The notes below the pieces were generated by a model. The model was not told where the DNA came from. It worked only from the letters and a program-made list of their open reading frames with translations, and searched no databases. The position numbers and the translations under genes are program-made. Shown here piece by piece: positions 21,725 to 30,526 of a stretch of DNA of 64,000 nt. Source of the DNA: Pedomonas mirosovicensis (lineage in GTDB: Bacteria; Pseudomonadota; Alphaproteobacteria; Sphingomonadales; Sphingomonadaceae); NCBI RefSeq assembly GCF_022569295.1, contig NZ_JAKFIA010000001.1, forward strand, positions 2,061,001 to 2,125,000, read 5' to 3'. Each line of letters opens with the position of its first letter. The first letter of the stretch is position 1.

Positions 21725-24499
21725 ATGTCAACTCGCATGTTAATCGACGCCCGCCACCCGGAGGAGACCCGGGTTGCCGTGGTGCGCGGCACTCGTATTG
21801 AAGAATTTGATTTTGAAGCAGCAACCAAGAAGCAGCTTAAAGGCAATATTTATCTCGCAAAGGTTACTCGGGTAGAACCGTCGCTTCAGGCGGCCTTCGT
21901 TGAATACGGCGGCAACCGCCACGGTTTCCTTGCTTTCAGCGAAATTCACCCGGACTACTACCAGATCCCGCACGAGGATCGTGAAGCCCTGCTTGAGGAA
22001 GAGGCCGCCGCAACCCGGCTGGACGACGCCGACCACCATGCCGATCACGACGAGGACGCCGGCGAGGACGTTGAAGCCGCCGAGGGCGAGGCCCGCGAGG
22101 CATCGGAAGCCACCGAGGCAAGCGAGGACGACCACGAGGACGAAGCCGAGGAAGCAATGCGCCGCCGGCGCACGGCCCTGCGTCGTCGCTACAAGATTCA
22201 GGAAGTCATCAAGCGCCGCCAGATCCTGCTCGTGCAGGTCGTGAAGGAAGAGCGCGGCGGCAAGGGCGCGGCGCTCACCACCTACCTGTCGCTGGCCGGC
22301 CGCTATTCGGTGCTGATGCCCAACACCACCCATGGCGGCGGCATCTCCCGCAAGATTTCCAGCCAGACCGACCGTCGTCGCCTCAAGTCCATCATGGCCG
22401 AGCTGAAACTGCCGGCCGGCATGGGCTGCATCATCCGCACGGCGGGCCTCAAGCGCACCAAGACCGAGATCAAGCGCGACTTCGACTATCTCACCCGACT
22501 GTGGGACGAGATCCGCGAGCAGACGATCAAGTCCATCGCGCCCGCGCTGATCTATGAAGACAGCAGCCTCATCAAGCGCGCCATCCGCGATATCTACTCG
22601 CGCGACGTGGACGAGGTGTGGGTTGAGGGCGAAGCGGGCTACCGCGCCGCCAAGGACTACATGCGCCTCCTGATGCCGAGCCACGCCAAGAAGGTGCATC
22701 TCTATCGCGACCGCGTGCCCCTCTTCCACCGCTACCAGGTGGAGGCGCAGCTGGAGAGCATGTATCGCCCGGTGGTGCAGCTGCGCTCCGGCGGCTACAT
22801 CGTCATCAACCCGACCGAGGCGCTGGTGTCCATCGACATCAACTCCGGCCGGGCGACGAAGGAGCACAACATCGAGGAGACGGCCTACAAGACCAACCTT
22901 GAGGCCGCCGAGGAGATCGCCCGCCAGCTGCGCCTGCGCGACATGGCCGGTCTCATCGTCATCGACTTCATCGACATGGAGGACAAGAACAACGTCCGCA
23001 ATGTCGAGCGCCGCTTGAAGGAAGCGCTGAAGAACGATCGCGCCCGCATCCAGGTGGGCCGCATCTCCAACTTCGGCCTGATGGAAATGTCGCGCCAGCG
23101 CCTGCGGACCGGCGTGCTGGAGGCATCGACCCACGTCTGCCCGCACTGCAACGGCGCGGGCTTCCTGCGGACCGTCCAGTCCTCGTCGCTCCATGTCCTG
23201 CGCGCGCTGGAGGAAGAGGCGATCAAGGCCCGCGCCTCGCACCTGCTGCTGCAGGTGCCGTCCGAAATCGCCATCTACATCCTCAACCGCAAGCGCTCCG
23301 AGCTGACCGAGCTTGAAGGCCGCTACGGCATCACCATCGAGGTGGAGCCCAAGGCCGATCTCATCGTGCCGAATTACGAGATCGAGCGCTCCGGCCCGCC
23401 GCCGGCCATCGCGCCGGTTGAGCTGGCCGCCCAGCCGGTTCCCGCCGAGGAGCCGGAGGAAGAAGACAACATCCTCGAGGAGGAGGAGGACGTCGAGGAC
23501 GAGGCGGAGGAGACCACCACCGCCAAGGCCAACGGCCAGGCCCGTGAGGGTCGTGAAGCCCGCGAGGCCCGCGCCGAGGGTGACGAGGATCGCGGCGGCC
23601 GTCGCCGCCGTCGCCGCCGTCGCCGTCGCCGGAATGGCGAGGTCGGCACCGAGCCGCATCACGCTGCCGAGGGCGGCGAGGAAGGCGATGCCCTCCACGA
23701 TGAAGCCCACCCTGCCGGAAACGGCGAGGAAACCCACGCCGAGGCCGCCGGTGAGCACGGCGCCGAGGGCGAGCGTCGCCGCCGTCGTCGCCGCCGCCGC
23801 CGCGGTGATCGGAGCGAGCGCCATGCCGCTGCCGAGGGGATGGAGGCGCCGTCCATCAGCGAGGCCGAAACCGCCGCGCCGGTGTCCGAGGCCGTGATGG
23901 AAGCGGTGTCCGAAGCCGTCACCGAGGCTGTTGGCGAACCCATCGCCGCTGCTCCGGCCGAAGCGGAAGCGCCGGCGGAAGCCGCCCCGGCTGAAACCGC
24001 CGCAGCGGAAGCGCCGGTGGAAGAGGCTCCCAAGCCGAAGCGCCGCCGCACCACCAAGGCCAAGGCGAAGACCGAGGCCGTGGCCGTGGAAGCAGAAGCG
24101 GAAGCGGAAGCGCCGGCGGAAGAGGCTCCCAAGCCGAAGCGTCGCCGTACCACCAAGGCAAAGGCCGCGGAGGCCGAGGCTGCGAGCACGGTCCCCGAGG
24201 AAAAGCCGGCCAAGGCCCCGCGCCGCACCCGCAAGACCACCAAGGCGGCCGCTGCGGCGGCAACCGCCCCGGCTGCGCCGGAAGCCGCGCCTGCCGCTCC
24301 GGCAGCCGAGGACTCCGGAGCCGAGCCATCTTCGGAGCCTGCCTTAGCGCCGGTCGCCACCGCGCCGGAGCCGGCAGCAGCTTCCGCACCGGCAGCCGCC
24401 AATGAAGACGCCGGCGCCGCCAACGAAACGGCGGAGCCTGCCGCCGAGCCGCGCCCGGCGCGCCGGGGCTGGTGGCAGCGCACCTTCAACGGCAGCTAA
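21725..24499 (+). CDS. rne: Ribonuclease E
   Basis: The main endoribonuclease for mRNA decay and rRNA/tRNA processing. The 924-residue protein starts MSTRMLIDARHPEETRVAVV, followed by an S1 domain interrupted by a strongly acidic insert (about residues 87-145). Catalytic Asp residues lie in VSIDINSGRATKEHN (about 370) and VIDFIDMED (about 415), and the zinc link CPHCNG is at about 471. The C-terminal half is a disordered scaffold with Arg runs (RRRRRRRRRR) and two copies of EEAPKPKRRRTTKAKA, likely RNA- and partner-binding. ATG 21725 has GGAGA 7 bases upstream. It is followed by an intrinsic terminator. Confidence 0.96.
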   Translation: MSTRMLIDARHPEETRVAVVRGTRIEEFDFEAATKKQLKGNIYLAKVTRVEPSLQAAFVEYGGNRHGFLAFSEIHPDYYQIPHEDREALLEEEAAATRLDDADHHADHDEDAGEDVEAAEGEAREASEATEASEDDHEDEAEEAMRRRRTALRRRYKIQEVIKRRQILLVQVVKEERGGKGAALTTYLSLAGRYSVLMPNTTHGGGISRKISSQTDRRRLKSIMAELKLPAGMGCIIRTAGLKRTKTEIKRDFDYLTRLWDEIREQTIKSIAPALIYEDSSLIKRAIRDIYSRDVDEVWVEGEAGYRAAKDYMRLLMPSHAKKVHLYRDRVPLFHRYQVEAQLESMYRPVVQLRSGGYIVINPTEALVSIDINSGRATKEHNIEETAYKTNLEAAEEIARQLRLRDMAGLIVIDFIDMEDKNNVRNVERRLKEALKNDRARIQVGRISNFGLMEMSRQRLRTGVLEASTHVCPHCNGAGFLRTVQSSSLHVLRALEEEAIKARASHLLLQVPSEIAIYILNRKRSELTELEGRYGITIEVEPKADLIVPNYEIERSGPPPAIAPVELAAQPVPAEEPEEEDNILEEEEDVEDEAEETTTAKANGQAREGREAREARAEGDEDRGGRRRRRRRRRRRNGEVGTEPHHAAEGGEEGDALHDEAHPAGNGEETHAEAAGEHGAEGERRRRRRRRRRGDRSERHAAAEGMEAPSISEAETAAPVSEAVMEAVSEAVTEAVGEPIAAAPAEAEAPAEAAPAETAAAEAPVEEAPKPKRRRTTKAKAKTEAVAVEAEAEAEAPAEEAPKPKRRRTTKAKAAEAEAASTVPEEKPAKAPRRTRKTTKAAAAAATAPAAPEAAPAAPAAEDSGAEPSSEPALAPVATAPEPAAASAPAAANEDAGAANETAEPAAEPRPARRGWWQRTFNGS

Positions 24500-24528
24500 G
24501 CCGCCCGCCTCTCAAGGCTGATCCGATC

Positions 24529-24563
24529 CGGCCCCGCGTCCCCCAAGGCGCGGGGCCGTTTCG
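24529..24563 (+). terminator. Intrinsic terminator of rne
   Basis: Stem CGGCCCCGCG / CGCGGGGCCG with a 10-base loop followed by TTTCGTTT, 30 bases after the rne stop. Confidence 0.85.
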
Positions 24564-24666
24564 TTTGAAAGGGCCGCGCACCTTGCATGGATGGCAGCGC
24601 CTGCCGGAATGCAGAGGCACGCACGCGGGTTTGACCGGGCCCGTTCCCCAGAAGCGAACGGAAGTT

Positions 24667-24702
24667 CCAAGGGGACGAAGCCACGGCTGAGCGCCCCCTT
24701 GG
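24667..24702 (+). repeat. Intergenic hairpin element R5 (long-loop type)
   Basis: Outer stem CCAAGGGG / CCCCTTGG encloses a 20-base loop, ACGAAGCCACGGCTGAGCGC, which has its own small AGCC/GGCT stem. The loop is shared with R9 at 32225-32261. The flank GAAGCGAACGGAAGTT is a variant of the family flank. Confidence 0.75.
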
Positions 24703-24822
24703 CCTTCTTTGTTATTGGAACACACCCACGGACAACTTGCCGGCGCGGCCGTGTTCGCCCCTCCCTAAACGAGCAGGCTCTTTGCCTCCCAAAGAGCGCA
24801 TCCCCATAAAAATGAACGGGGC

Positions 24823-24843
24823 GCAGGGGCCTCAATCCCCTGC
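24823..24843 (+). repeat. Intergenic hairpin element R4
   Basis: Stem GCAGGGG / CCCCTGC with a 7-base loop, preceded by CATAAAAATGAACGGGGC, a close match to the flank of R1. Confidence 0.75.
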
Positions 24844-24944
24844 AAAAACAAACTTCACACCCCCATCACCCGCTGGCGCTGCCGAGCCCCGGCTGGACGT
24901 CTGCTCGATTGACGAGGCGGCGGCGGATTGCCACTCTTGCGCGC

Positions 24945-26333
24945 ATGATGAAGCTGTTCGCTCCTCTGTCCCGGCTCAGGTCTTTCGTGGCCATGTTCCT
25001 GCTGGCGCTGCTGGTGATCTCCAGCCCGGCGCGGGCGCAATCCCTGTTGCGGGATGCGGAGACGGAGCGGTTCCTTCACACCATCATGCAGCCGATCTTC
25101 GAGGCCGCGGGGCTCAATCCGGGCTCCATCAGCTTCTATCTGGTGAACGATCCGTCGATTAACGCCTTCGTTGCGGGCGGGCAGAACATCTTCGTTCACT
25201 CCGGGCTGATTCTGACGGCCGATAACGTCAACGAATTGATCGGCGTGCTGGCCCACGAAACCGGCCACATCGCGGGTGGGCATCTCATCCGCTCGGATGA
25301 TGCCATTTCCAAGGTCGGCAACATCAGCCTGCTCAGCCTTCTGGTTGGCGTGGCCGCCATGGCGGCGGGCGGGGGCGATGCGGGCATGGCGGCGATGGCG
25401 GCGGGCCAGTCCATGGCGCAGGGCAATTACCTGGCCTATTCCCGCTCGGTCGAGGCCGTCACCGACCAGGCCGGCGCGGAGTTCATGGAGCGGGCCGGCA
25501 TTTCCGGCAAGGGGCTCATCACCTTCTTCCGCAAGCTGCAGGAGCAGGAGTTCCGCTACGGCTACACGCAGGATGCCTATGTCCGCACCCACCCGCTGAC
25601 TGGCGACCGTATCGAGAAGCTGCAGGAACGGGTGGCCGCCTCGCCCTATTACAACAAGCCGATGGACCCGGCCCAGCAGGCCGAGTTCCTGCGCCTCAAG
25701 GCCAAGCTGGCCGGCTTCGTGAACGAGCCTGCCCGCACCTTCCAGATGTATCCGGAGACGGACAAGTCCGTCCCCGCCCGCCTGGCCCGCACCTACGCCT
25801 GGCACAAGATGGCCCAGCGCGAGAAGGCCGAGGCGGAAGTGGACGCCCTGCTCGCCAAGGCGCCGGATGACCCCTACTTCCTGGAGATGAAGGGCCAGAT
25901 CCTGCTGGAATCCGGCAGGGTTCAGGAGGCGATTGCGCCGCTGCGCCACTCGGTCAAGGTTGCGCCGAAGGAGCCGCTCATCGCCACCACCCTCGGCCAT
26001 GCCCTCGTCAGCACCGAGGACCCCGAACTGGCCAAGGAGGCCATCACCATCCTGCGGCGGGTGGTGACGCAGGACCACGAGAACCCCTTCGCCTGGTTCC
26101 AGCTCGGCATGGCCTATGCGCGCCTGGGCGATGAACCGCGCGCGGCCCTCGCCTCCGCCGAGCGGCTGAGCCTCGAATATGATGCCAACCCGGCGGAGGT
26201 GGCCTACCACGCCCGCCGCGCCGTCGCCGGGCTGCCGAAGAACACGCCGGAATGGTTACGGGCGCAGGACATCTTGCTCATTGCCACAGAAGCCGCCAGA
26301 AACGGTGAGGGCAAGAGGCGCCGCCGGGGCTGA
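24945..26333 (+). CDS. M48-family zinc metalloprotease with TPR domain (BepA-like)
   Basis: Periplasmic protease/chaperone of outer-membrane assembly. From ATG 24945 the 462-residue product has a signal peptide (FVAMFLLALLVISSPARA, then QS). The zinc motif HETGH (about residue 104) lies in LIGVLAHETGHIAGGHL, and the third ligand glutamate in RSVEAVTDQAGAEF. C-terminal TPR-like helices follow (about 270-450). This is the BepA/YfgC layout, so quality control of LptD or other beta-barrels is the expected role. A TTG at 24909 is an alternative start; neither has a clear Shine-Dalgarno. The next gene encodes a DsbA-like oxidoreductase, which fits a shared role in envelope protein folding. Confidence 0.9.
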   Translation: MMKLFAPLSRLRSFVAMFLLALLVISSPARAQSLLRDAETERFLHTIMQPIFEAAGLNPGSISFYLVNDPSINAFVAGGQNIFVHSGLILTADNVNELIGVLAHETGHIAGGHLIRSDDAISKVGNISLLSLLVGVAAMAAGGGDAGMAAMAAGQSMAQGNYLAYSRSVEAVTDQAGAEFMERAGISGKGLITFFRKLQEQEFRYGYTQDAYVRTHPLTGDRIEKLQERVAASPYYNKPMDPAQQAEFLRLKAKLAGFVNEPARTFQMYPETDKSVPARLARTYAWHKMAQREKAEAEVDALLAKAPDDPYFLEMKGQILLESGRVQEAIAPLRHSVKVAPKEPLIATTLGHALVSTEDPELAKEAITILRRVVTQDHENPFAWFQLGMAYARLGDEPRAALASAERLSLEYDANPAEVAYHARRAVAGLPKNTPEWLRAQDILLIATEAARNGEGKRRRRG

Positions 26334-26385
26334 GCAGGCATGCGCCCTTTCTCTCGAACATTTCTCAATCTCTGGTGACAAGCCC

Positions 26386-27162
26386 ATGAATAGAATTGGT
26401 GTTTCCCTTGTCCTGCTCGTTGCGGTGGGAGCTGGCCTCCTGGCGCTGACGCCCGTGCCGCGCGCAGAGGCCGAGGGCCGGGTCAAGACCGACTTCACGC
26501 CCCAGCAGGAGCAGCAGATCGAGGCCCTGGTCCGCCAGTACATCCTTGAGCATCCGGAGATCATTCCCGAAGCCGTCGCCGAGCTGCAGCGCCGCGAAGT
26601 GGTGAAGGTGCTCGAAACCTACCGGGCGGATATCGAAACGCCCTTCCCCGGCGCGGAAGCCGGCAACCCCAAGGGCGACGTGATCCTGGTCGAGTTCTTC
26701 GACTTCCGCTGCCCGTTCTGCCGCAAGTCCCACTCGGACCTGAAGCGTCTCATCAAGGAAGACCCCAACCTGCGCGTCGTCTTCCGCGACCTGCCGATTC
26801 TCGACCGCGAGGGCGCGGAGCCCCTCTCCCGCCGCGCCGCCATCGCCGCGCTCGCCGCCGCCAAGCAGGGCCGCTACTACGACCTGCACGACGCCCTGTT
26901 CTCGGCTCCCGGCCGCATGACCCAGGAAACGCTGGTCACCGCCGTGCGCGAGGCCGGGCTGGACGAGAAGCGCCTCGCCGCCGACATGAACGACGCCGAC
27001 ATCGAGCAGGAAATCGCCAAGAACCTGCAACTGGCGGGCAACCTCGGCCTCTCCGGCACGCCCACCTACGTCATCGGCGACCAGATCATCTCCGGCGCGG
27101 TCGACTACAACGACCTCAAGGAAGCCGTCGCCAAGGCCCGGGCCGCCAAGGCGGGGAAGTAA
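26386..27162 (+). CDS. DsbA-family thiol-disulfide oxidoreductase
   Basis: Periplasmic disulfide oxidoreductase of 258 residues. The signal peptide is MNRIGVSLVLLVAVGAGLLA with cleavage after AEA. A helical N-terminal segment (QEQQIEALVRQYILEHPEII) is typical of the DsbA/DsbG-like proteins of alphaproteobacteria (BdbD/ScsC-like). The thioredoxin fold has the active site CPFC in FFDFRCPFCRKSHSDLK (about residue 109) and the cis-Pro loop SGTPTYVIG. ATG 26386 begins 52 bases after the M48 protease gene on the same strand, so they are likely co-expressed. Confidence 0.9.
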   Translation: MNRIGVSLVLLVAVGAGLLALTPVPRAEAEGRVKTDFTPQQEQQIEALVRQYILEHPEIIPEAVAELQRREVVKVLETYRADIETPFPGAEAGNPKGDVILVEFFDFRCPFCRKSHSDLKRLIKEDPNLRVVFRDLPILDREGAEPLSRRAAIAALAAAKQGRYYDLHDALFSAPGRMTQETLVTAVREAGLDEKRLAADMNDADIEQEIAKNLQLAGNLGLSGTPTYVIGDQIISGAVDYNDLKEAVAKARAAKAGK

Positions 27163-27172
27163 TTTTGTCTTC

Positions 27173-27224
27173 GCAGGAGGGGCCCCGTGCGCGGAGGCGC
27201 ACAAACAGCAGACTCCCCTCCTGC
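27173..27224 (-). repeat. Intergenic hairpin element R6
   Basis: Arms GCAGGAGGGG (27173-27182) and CCCCTCCTGC (27215-27224) enclose a 32-base loop that holds GTGCGC/GCGCAC. The right flank, read on the minus strand, is AAAATGCAAGGGAGGT, matching R3 in inverted orientation. It begins 11 bases after the dsbA-like gene and is followed on the plus strand by a short T-run, so it may end that transcript. Confidence 0.75.
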
Positions 27225-27303
27225 ACCTCCCTTGCATTTTCAGGGCCTCACGCTTCGTCCCGCACCGGACGCACCCCCAACCACGGGCTGAGGGAAGCCA
27301 CGA

Positions 27304-27864
27304 ATGTCGTGTGAGAGCCGCATCAGGACGATCCACAGGAGGACGCCGGACTCGGCAGCCATGGTGGCGAGCACCCGGCGGGCGATGGCGATTACCGCCA
27401 CCCTCAACCGCTTGACGTTCAATGATGCAGACGAAATCCGCACCCTGTTCAGCCAGCTCATCGGGCAGAAGGTCGATGAAAGCTTTCTGCTGATCCCGCC
27501 GTTCTACACCGCTGGCGGCACCGAAATACGGGTCGGGCGGAACGTTTTCATCAACCAGAACTGCACCTTCTACGACCTCGGCGGCCTCGACATCGCCGAC
27601 GACGTGATGATCGGGCCGAACGTGAACATTATCACGACGAGCCATCCCCTTGACCCTGCCCAGCGCCGCGCCGTGACCATCGGCAAGCCCATCGTGATCG
27701 GCAGAAACGTCTGGATCGCAGCGGGCGCGACGATCATCGGCGGCGTCACAATCGGCGAGAACGCCGTCATCGCCGCCGGATCCGTCGTCACCAAGGATGT
27801 TCCGCCCAATACCCTCGTTGCAGGAAACCCGGCGCAGGTCATTCGCCTGATCGGCGACGAATAA
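27304..27864 (+). CDS. Sugar O-acetyltransferase (maltose/galactoside acetyltransferase-like)
   Basis: A left-handed beta-helix (hexapeptide) acetyltransferase of the Maa/LacA/NodL group, using acetyl-CoA to acetylate a sugar. The 186-residue product has an N-terminal helical Mac-type region (about 20-55), the FYTAGGTEIRVGRNVFINQN segment, and the catalytic His in IITTSHPLDPAQRR. Hexapeptide repeats run IGRNVWIAAGATIIGGVTIG to GSVVTKDVPPNTLVAGNPA. The start ATG 27304 has GAGGGA 8 bases upstream. The substrate is not predictable. It stands alone between repeat elements. Confidence 0.87.
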   Translation: MSCESRIRTIHRRTPDSAAMVASTRRAMAITATLNRLTFNDADEIRTLFSQLIGQKVDESFLLIPPFYTAGGTEIRVGRNVFINQNCTFYDLGGLDIADDVMIGPNVNIITTSHPLDPAQRRAVTIGKPIVIGRNVWIAAGATIIGGVTIGENAVIAAGSVVTKDVPPNTLVAGNPAQVIRLIGDE

Positions 27865-28108
27865 GCCAACTCCGCCCAAGCTCGCATGCCGCCATCACGG
27901 GCAGGCGCGTGCAAAAGCCGGGATTTCCGCAGCGGCCCTAGGAAACATCCAGCCGAAACTCGGCTCATACCGAGCGCTAGCGGCTAACCCGAGCCCGCAG
28001 CCGCGGAGCCGGTAGACAATCACGGTGCCGCAACTCGCCGTTGAAGAACAAGCGCCTTCCCCTTTTACCTCGCCCCCTTCCCAGGATTCAGCCCGCCTTT
28101 CGGTAAAG

Positions 28109-28122
28109 TGTCATAAATGACA
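28109..28122. promoter_or_regulatory. Perfect operator-like palindrome
   Basis: TGTCAT-AA-ATGACA, inside a locally AT-rich stretch. This is the form of a dimeric regulator site, but no gene start lies within 100 bases on either strand. Confidence 0.35.
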
Positions 28123-28146
28123 TTTGCAGAAGGAATGCGGCGGAGG

Positions 28147-28170
28147 GCCTGCGTGCAGGCGGGCGCCTGC
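28147..28170. other. Three-armed mutually exclusive hairpin
   Basis: GCCTGC-GT-GCAGGC-GGGC-GCCTGC: the middle arm can pair with either the left or the right arm, as in attenuators, or the whole may be a degenerate repeat element. Confidence 0.4.
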
Positions 28171-28239
28171 CGCGTTCGAGGCTGTCGGGCGACGGAGCAC
28201 TGAAGAAGCGCCTTCGGATCAGGCGCAGCCAATGAAAAA

Positions 28240-28273
28240 GGCCGCGCTTCCAGATCGCTCTGGAAACACGGCC
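28240..28273. repeat. Imperfect hairpin next to R7
   Basis: Stems GGCCG/CGGCC and TTCCAGA/TCTGGAA with small internal bulges and a TCGC loop. Its right arm (CTGGAAACACGGCC) resembles CTGGAAACACAGCC at about 16980-16993 between R2 and R3, so it is probably part of the composite repeat. Confidence 0.6.
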
Positions 28274-28291
28274 CTATAAGCTAACGGGAGC

Positions 28292-28314
28292 GCAGAGGGT
28301 TTAAGACCCTCTGC
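28292..28314 (+). repeat. Intergenic hairpin element R7
   Basis: Stem GCAGAGGGT / ACCCTCTGC with loop TTAAG, preceded by AAGCTAACGGGAGC. The stem is the same as in R2. It lies 30 bases after the thiSG stop, on the 3' side. Confidence 0.78.
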
Positions 28315-28344
28315 AGAAACAAGCGCTTAGCAACCCATCTTAAA

Positions 28345-29337
28345 TCAAATCAGCCCCGCCAGCGGCGAGGACGGGTCGGCGTAGCGCTTCTTGGGCATCC
28401 GGCCCGCGAGGTAGGCCAGCCGCCCGGCTTCCACTGCCAGCTTCATGGCACGGGCCATGGCAATGGGGTTCTTCGCTTCCGCGATGGCGGTGTTCATCAG
28501 CACGGCGTCGCAGCCCAGTTCCATGGCGACGGCGGCATCGGAGGCGGTGCCGACGCCTGCGTCAACGAGCACCGGGAGTTTGGAGCCCTCGATCATCAGG
28601 CGGATCATCACCGGGTTTTGCAGGCCAAGGCCGGAGCCGATGGGCGCGCCCAGCGGCATGATGGCGCACGCGCCGGCGTCCGCCACCCGCTTGGCCATGA
28701 TCGGGTCATCCGAGCAGTAGACCATCACATCAAAGCCGTCCTTGGCCAGCACTTCGGTCGCCCGGAGCGTTTCGACCATATCCGGGTAGAGGGTCTTCTG
28801 CTCGCCCAGCACTTCCAGCTTCACCAGGTTCCAGCCGCCGGCCTCGCGGGCGAGGCGCAGGGTGCGGATGGCGTCTTCCGCCGTGTAGCAACCCGCCGTG
28901 TTGGGCAGGTAGGTGTACTTCTTCGGGTCGAGGAAGTCGGTCAGCATGGGCTGGTTGCGGTCGGAGACGTTCACGCGGCGCACGGCCACCGTCACCATCT
29001 CCGCGCCGGAGGCCTCGACGGCCCGCGCGGTCTCCTCGAAATCCTTGTACTTGCCGGTGCCGACGATCAGGCGGGAGCGGAAGGTCCGGCCCGCCACGGT
29101 CCAGGTGTCCGCCGCCGGGTCGAGCGCGCCGTGATCGCCGCCGCCCACGAAGTGAACGATTTCCAGCTTGTCGCCATCGGCAAGCTTTGTGGCCTCGTAG
29201 GCGGACTTGGGAACGATCTCCAGATTCCGCTCCACCGCCACCTTGCCGGGCTCCAGCCCCAGCGTGCCCAGGAGGTCGGTGATGGTGGACTCGCCCTCCA
29301 ACCGCTTCGTTTCGCCATTCAGCAGGATCTGGATCAT
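28345..29337 (-). CDS. thiG: ThiS-ThiG fusion: sulfur carrier protein and thiazole synthase
   Basis: Makes the thiazole phosphate of thiamine from deoxyxylulose phosphate, a glycine- or tyrosine-derived imine and ThiS thiocarboxylate. Residues 1-67 are a ThiS ubiquitin-like domain ([20 protein letters not shown] to FVGGG). Residues 75-330 are the ThiG barrel ([19 protein letters not shown], the LVKLEVLGE lysine, and [20 protein letters not shown]). In free ThiS the Gly-Gly is the C-terminus and is thiocarboxylated, whereas here GGG (65-67) is followed by DHGALDPA and the ThiG domain. The fusion is, to my knowledge, recurrent in Sphingomonadales. No TPP riboswitch or other thi gene was seen nearby. 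Confidence 0.93.
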   Translation of the reverse strand: MIQILLNGETKRLEGESTITDLLGTLGLEPGKVAVERNLEIVPKSAYEATKLADGDKLEIVHFVGGGDHGALDPAADTWTVAGRTFRSRLIVGTGKYKDFEETARAVEASGAEMVTVAVRRVNVSDRNQPMLTDFLDPKKYTYLPNTAGCYTAEDAIRTLRLAREAGGWNLVKLEVLGEQKTLYPDMVETLRATEVLAKDGFDVMVYCSDDPIMAKRVADAGACAIMPLGAPIGSGLGLQNPVMIRLMIEGSKLPVLVDAGVGTASDAAVAMELGCDAVLMNTAIAEAKNPIAMARAMKLAVEAGRLAYLAGRMPKKRYADPSSPLAGLI

Positions 29338-29555
29338 TGTTTGGACTCGACTGCTTTACCTGAGGAATACATGGCCATTATAAGAGCCGCTTCGCTACGC
29401 AGGCGACATGCGGAACAATGCCTGGCTGTGCCCGGCCGTTCCGATCGCTCTGCAAGGCGATGCGCCTCCTGTGGAGTAATGCGAGAGAAGCCCTCGCCGG
29501 GCCCTCTCATCTTCTCTATAGAAGGTTAACAGCAACAGTGGAAAGACAAGACTGC

Positions 29556-29999
29556 ATGGTCGATAGCCACACCCGGCGGGTGCTCGTTCTGAACGGCCCC
29601 AATCTCAACCTGCTCGGCACCCGCGAACCGGGGGTCTATGGCTCGGCGACGCTCGCCGACATAGAGGCGATGGTTGAGAAGCGGGCCAAGGAACTGGGCC
29701 TTTCGGTGACGTTCCGGCAATCGAACCATGAGGGGCAGCTGATCGACTGGCTGCACGAGGCGCGGGAGGCCTGCACGGGCGTTATTTTCAACCCCGGCGC
29801 CTGCACCCACACCTCCGTGGCGCTTTACGATGCCATCAAGGCCATTGCCTTACCGGTCATTGAGGTGCATTTGTCGAACCCACATGCACGCGAGCCGTTC
29901 CGTCACCGGTCATTCGTCTCACCGGTGGCGAAGGGCGTTATCCAGGGATTTGGACCTTACGGATATATCTTGGCGCTTGAAGCGGCCGCGCAATTCTGA
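29556..29999 (+). CDS. aroQ: Type II 3-dehydroquinate dehydratase
   Basis: Third step of the shikimate pathway (3-dehydroquinate to 3-dehydroshikimate). The 147-residue length is typical of the dodecameric type II enzyme. Visible motifs are [20 protein letters not shown] with Arg23 and the catalytic Tyr28, [29 protein letters not shown], and [15 protein letters not shown] with the catalytic His. ATG 29556 fits the family start; the frame is open upstream but without support. It is followed 32 bases later by accB, the common alphaproteobacterial order aroQ-accB-accC. Confidence 0.95.
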   Translation: MVDSHTRRVLVLNGPNLNLLGTREPGVYGSATLADIEAMVEKRAKELGLSVTFRQSNHEGQLIDWLHEAREACTGVIFNPGACTHTSVALYDAIKAIALPVIEVHLSNPHAREPFRHRSFVSPVAKGVIQGFGPYGYILALEAAAQF

Positions 30000-30031
30000 T
30001 TCAGTCCGCGACGAAATATCAGGGGAATATG

Positions 30032-30526
30032 ATGCCCGGAAAGGGAGCTGCAACAGTCATGCAGGTTGATAAAGATTTGGTTCGCGAGCTCGCGGAACTC
30101 TTGAAGGACACCGATCTCAGCGAGATCGAGGTTGTGGACGGCGAACGCCGCGTGCGCGTGGCCCGTCAGGTCGCCGCCGCCAATGCGGTCGTCGCCGCGC
30201 CTGCGCCGGTTCAGGTTGCCGCCGCACCGGCCGCTCCGGCTGCCGCAGCCCCCGCGCCTGCGGCTCCGGCCGAGGCCGACCTGTCCAAGCACCCGGGCGT
30301 CGTCCCCTCGCCGATGGTCGGCACCGCCTACCTGGCGCCTGAGCCCGGCAAACCGACGTTCGTTTCGGTTGGCACCCAGGTGAAGGAAGGCCAGACCCTT
30401 CTCATCATCGAAGCGATGAAGGTGATGAACCCCATCACGGCGCCGCGCGGCGGCACCGTCACGCAGATTCTGGTCAGCAACGAGCAGCCGGTTGAATTCG
30501 GCGAGCCGCTGCTGATCATTGAATGA
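30032..30526 (+). CDS. accB: Biotin carboxyl carrier protein of acetyl-CoA carboxylase
   Basis: Carries the biotin that shuttles CO2 between AccC and AccAD in malonyl-CoA synthesis. The N-terminal helix ([23 protein letters not shown]) is followed by an Ala/Pro-rich linker and the biotinyl domain with Lys130 in IEAMKVMN. Three in-frame starts exist (30029, 30032, 30059); 30032 is chosen because AGGGG lies 6 bases upstream. accC follows after a 188-bp gap that holds no gene. Biotin for this protein would be supplied by the bioDFA cluster 4 kb away. Confidence 0.93.
   Translation: MPGKGAATVMQVDKDLVRELAELLKDTDLSEIEVVDGERRVRVARQVAAANAVVAAPAPVQVAAAPAAPAAAAPAPAAPAEADLSKHPGVVPSPMVGTAYLAPEPGKPTFVSVGTQVKEGQTLLIIEAMKVMNPITAPRGGTVTQILVSNEQPVEFGEPLLIIE

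Larger units (their letters stand above)
24564..24944. other. 381-bp intergenic region between rne and the M48 protease gene
   Basis: No gene is seen. It contains two hairpin elements of the repeat family in the same orientation (24667-24702 and 24823-24843). The promoter of the protease gene should lie at the right end. Confidence 0.6.
27865..28344. other. 480-bp gene-free region with several inverted repeats
   Basis: No supported reading frame. From left to right it holds the palindrome TGTCATAAATGACA (28109-28122), overlapping hairpin arms (28147-28170), a long imperfect hairpin (28240-28273) and repeat element R7 (28292-28314). It separates the 3' ends of two convergent genes, so it is too long to be only a terminator region; an eroded gene or an unrecognised small RNA is possible. 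Confidence 0.5.

Noticed and set aside
29338-29555. A TPP riboswitch upstream of thiSG
   Set aside because: I looked for the CUGAGA core on the minus strand and did not find it; a covariance-model search would settle it.
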